Under the pieces are notes generated by a model. The model did not search any database, had not been told where the DNA came from, and saw nothing but the letters and a program-made list of their open reading frames with translations. Below are positions 62,114 to 64,000 of a stretch of DNA of 64,000 nucleotides, piece by piece (the stretch's first letter is position 1; each line of letters starts with the position of its first letter). Location of the stretch: assembly GCF_023734135.1 (NCBI RefSeq), contig NZ_AP025730.1, forward strand, positions 992,001 through 1,056,000, given 5' to 3'. Source of the DNA: Sphaerotilus microaerophilus. GTDB taxonomy: Bacteria; Pseudomonadota; Gammaproteobacteria; Burkholderiales; Burkholderiaceae_C. Made by a program: the position numbers and the translations under genes.

Positions 62114-63393
62114 AGCCGCAGCGGCTGCTTGGTGCGCCCGGCGCGGTCCTCGATGCCCTCGCCCCAGCCCCAGAACAGGTCTGCCCGCACCGCGCCGACG
62201 ATGGCGCTGCCGGTGTCCTGCGCCACCACCAGGCGCTGCATCGGGCGCGCCGGCGGCGGGTTGGGCTGCCAGGGCTGCGGCTCGGTGCTGGCCAGCCAGA
62301 CGGGGCTGCCGTAGGGGATGCTCTCGCGGTCCACGGCGATCGAGCGCCCCGGCGTCAGTGGCACGCCCTGGGCGCCCAGGGCGCCGATGGTCGGGTCAGG
62401 CAGTGGCTCCTCGCGGAAGAAGACGTAGCGCGGGTTCACCGCCAGCATCTCGCGCACGCGCTGCGGGTTGGCGCGGGCCCAGGCGCGGATCGCCGGCCAG
62501 CTGGCCTGTTCCAGCGTGAAGGCGCCCTGGTCCACCAGCCAGCGCCCCACCGACTGGTAGGGCTGGTCGTTGTGCCCGGCGTAGGCGATGCGGACCATGC
62601 GTCGCGTGCCGTTCGGCTCCGTGAACACCAGCCGGCCGGAGCCCTGGATGTGCAGCATGAGCGCCTCCATCGGGTCGGCGACCCAGGCGATCTCGCGCCC
62701 GGCCAGCGCCGCCTGGGCGGCGCCCAGGCTGTCGATCTGGGCGCGCGTGTACCAGGGGCGGCGCTGCGCCAGGTCGGCCGGCGGGGCATGCAGCGCCACG
62801 CCGAAGCGCTCGCTGCGCTGGCGGCTGGCCTCCAGCAGCGGCTCGAAGTAGCCGGTCAGCAGGCCCTCGCCCTGGCCCTGGGCGTTCTCGACCCGCCAGG
62901 GCTGCAGGCGGCTTTGCAGGAAGTCGCGGATCTGCCGTTCATCGGCTCCGCCCCCCAGGGCGATCGCGGCGCGGCAGGTCGGCGCCCAGCTCGCGGCCAC
63001 CTGGGCCGGCGGGAAGGTGGGCGGCGTGCCCTGGCTGCCGCCCTGGCCGATGCCCTGGCCGTTGGGCGCCGCCGGGCTCAGGACCCAGCGCAGCTGGCGC
63101 TCGCAGCTGCGCAGCAGGGCGGCCCAGGCGGGCGCCAGCGTGTCCTGCGACCAGCCGGGCAGCTCGGCCCAGTCGCTGCGGATCCAGCGCCCGCGCCCGG
63201 TCAGGCGCAACTGGTCGGCGCTCGGCAGCGGTGGCGCCGGGGTGGCCACGGGCGGGGTCTCGGTCGGCTCGGGCACAGGGGTGGGGCGGGGCGCCTTGCT
63301 GGCGCAGCCGGCCAGGAGCGCCAGCACCAGCAGGGCGGCCAGGAAGGGACCGGGGCCGTGCCGGGCGGCTCGGTGAAGGAAGGGAACAGGCAT
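62092..63393 (-). CDS. mltA: Membrane-bound lytic murein transglycosylase A
   Basis: 433 residues from ATG 63393; a TTG at 63432 is also in frame. Signal peptide with lipobox LALLAGC near residue 32, so an outer-membrane lipoprotein. MltA domain: GEGLLTGYFEPLLEASRQRS, LMLHIQGSGRLVF and RIAYAGHNDQPYQSVGRWL. The C-terminal 3D domain has RLVVAQDTGSAIVGAVRADL and FWGWGEG with the catalytic aspartates. Cleaves glycan strands to 1,6-anhydro-muropeptides, the raw material for recycling by enzymes such as AmgK in this window. Confidence 0.95.
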   Translation of the reverse strand: MPVPFLHRAARHGPGPFLAALLVLALLAGCASKAPRPTPVPEPTETPPVATPAPPLPSADQLRLTGRGRWIRSDWAELPGWSQDTLAPAWAALLRSCERQLRWVLSPAAPNGQGIGQGGSQGTPPTFPPAQVAASWAPTCRAAIALGGGADERQIRDFLQSRLQPWRVENAQGQGEGLLTGYFEPLLEASRQRSERFGVALHAPPADLAQRRPWYTRAQIDSLGAAQAALAGREIAWVADPMEALMLHIQGSGRLVFTEPNGTRRMVRIAYAGHNDQPYQSVGRWLVDQGAFTLEQASWPAIRAWARANPQRVREMLAVNPRYVFFREEPLPDPTIGALGAQGVPLTPGRSIAVDRESIPYGSPVWLASTEPQPWQPNPPPARPMQRLVVAQDTGSAIVGAVRADLFWGWGEGIEDRAGRTKQPLRLWVLWPR

Positions 63394-63486
63394 CGTCAGC
63401 GGTGGATCGGGCAGGGGCGGGCGGCGCAGCAATGACCGGGTGGCGGTCGCCGCGCCAGCCCCCGATCATCGCCGCAAGCACGTGCC

Positions 63487-64000
63487 CTACGCTGGCGGGG
63501 GGCGCAGGAAGCTGCCGGGTGCGCAGCGCAGGCGGGCGCGGATCGCCGCGCCGATGCGGTCGCGCTCGCGCAGCTGGATGCCCCGCGAGCGCAGCGCGAC
63601 CCGGAAGGCCAGCCAGAAGCTCACCGCCAGGTTCAGCGCGCCGATGAAGGGGATCGCCGCCAGGCTCCACCAGAAGGCCGGCTCGTGCAGCACCTGGGCG
63701 CCCAGCGTGCCCAGCGCCGCGGCGATCTGCCCGGCCGAGAGCGTCACGTGGCGCACCTCGACGGGCAGGCCGAAGAAGGCCGCCAGCGTCGGCACCAGCC
63801 CCAGCAGCAGGCCCAGCGAGACGTTGGCCGCCAGCCCGGAGATGTTGCCGCGCCACCAGGTGGACCAGCGCTGTGCCCGCGGCGCCCCCAGCAGGCGCAC
63901 GATGCCGGGGTTCCAGGCGATGGCGCTGTCCAGCCGGTGGTAGACGAACCAGTTCTCCACCCAGCCGGCGATCAGGCTGGAGGCAAACAGCAGCACGCCG
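63487..64000 (-). CDS. Gcr-type 'site-specific recombinase' family membrane protein (N-terminus beyond window edge)
   Basis: The last 170 residues of a large membrane protein usually annotated as site-specific recombinase Gcr in Betaproteobacteria. Typical stretches are LIAGWVENWFVYHRLDSAIA, WWRGNISGLAANVSLGLLLG, LPVEVRHVTLSAGQIAAALG and LAVSFWLAFRVALRSRG. At least three transmembrane helices are visible. Despite the name there is no recombinase catalytic motif here; the name comes from an early gonococcal study and the function is unclear. The start lies beyond 64000. Confidence 0.85.
   Translation of the reverse strand, partial: GVLLFASSLIAGWVENWFVYHRLDSAIAWNPGIVRLLGAPRAQRWSTWWRGNISGLAANVSLGLLLGLVPTLAAFFGLPVEVRHVTLSAGQIAAALGTLGAQVLHEPAFWWSLAAIPFIGALNLAVSFWLAFRVALRSRGIQLRERDRIGAAIRARLRCAPGSFLRPPPA

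Noticed and set aside
63487..64000. Mobile element suggested by the name 'site-specific recombinase'
   Set aside because: The Gcr family is a chromosomal membrane protein family without recombinase motifs; no inverted repeats or attachment sites flank it.

Overview
The window is about 64 kb of very GC-rich, densely packed bacterial DNA. Codons strongly prefer G or C in third position and many neighbouring genes overlap by ATGA. The housekeeping block (lptD-surA-rsmA, an amgK-type sugar kinase, gshB, maeB, mltA, a Gcr-type 'site-specific recombinase' membrane protein) fits a betaproteobacterium of the order Burkholderiales, perhaps near Leptothrix, Sphaerotilus or Rubrivivax. That placement is inference from gene content. 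No rRNA, tRNA, CRISPR array or insertion sequence was seen.

Layout. (1) 1-1655, minus: lipid kinase (cut by the left edge) and 3-hydroxybutyryl-CoA dehydrogenase. (2) 1773-11506, minus: a six-gene signalling operon with a TonB-dependent receptor, a small exported protein, a YfiR-like periplasmic protein, a hybrid histidine kinase, and two REC/GGDEF/EAL proteins whose domains are degenerate in complementary ways. (3) 11953-32133, plus: the most unusual locus. It encodes a GAF-HlyD membrane adaptor, a PqqD-like/M50 protease/HlyD fusion, a short SecA-like ATPase, a periplasmic adaptor, a 3813-residue surface protein with an N-terminal LEPR-XLL signature, and a membrane diguanylate cyclase overlapping the end of the giant gene. 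It looks like a self-contained, non-type-I route for making, exporting or processing one giant adhesin under c-di-GMP control. (4) 32166-36900: DctS-like sensor kinase and malic enzyme. (5) 37069-38260: secreted RNase and barstar-like inhibitor with their own promoter and terminator. (6) 38260-43090, minus: rsmA, surA, lptD. (7) 43177-46837, plus: amgK-like kinase, BenE-like transporter, glutathione synthase, lipoprotein. (8) 46925-49478, minus: response regulator, CheC-like phosphatase and PAS-GGDEF protein in one overlapping operon. (9) 49581-52441: outer-membrane protein with a CRP-like site upstream, two 5'-truncated gene remnants joined head to head, and an acyltransferase of visibly lower GC. 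(10) 52583-58990: TauE/SafE permease, CAP-domain protein, fused indolepyruvate oxidoreductase, divergent Lrp/AsnC regulator. (11) 59127-61471: two tandem membrane diguanylate cyclases. (12) 61484-64000, minus: M23 peptidase, MltA transglycosylase and the Gcr-like protein (cut by the right edge).

Cyclic-di-GMP is the common thread: six proteins carry GGDEF domains (two also EAL), alongside a YfiR homologue, a CheC-like phosphatase and a giant adhesin, which suggests much of the window serves the choice between free and surface-attached life.
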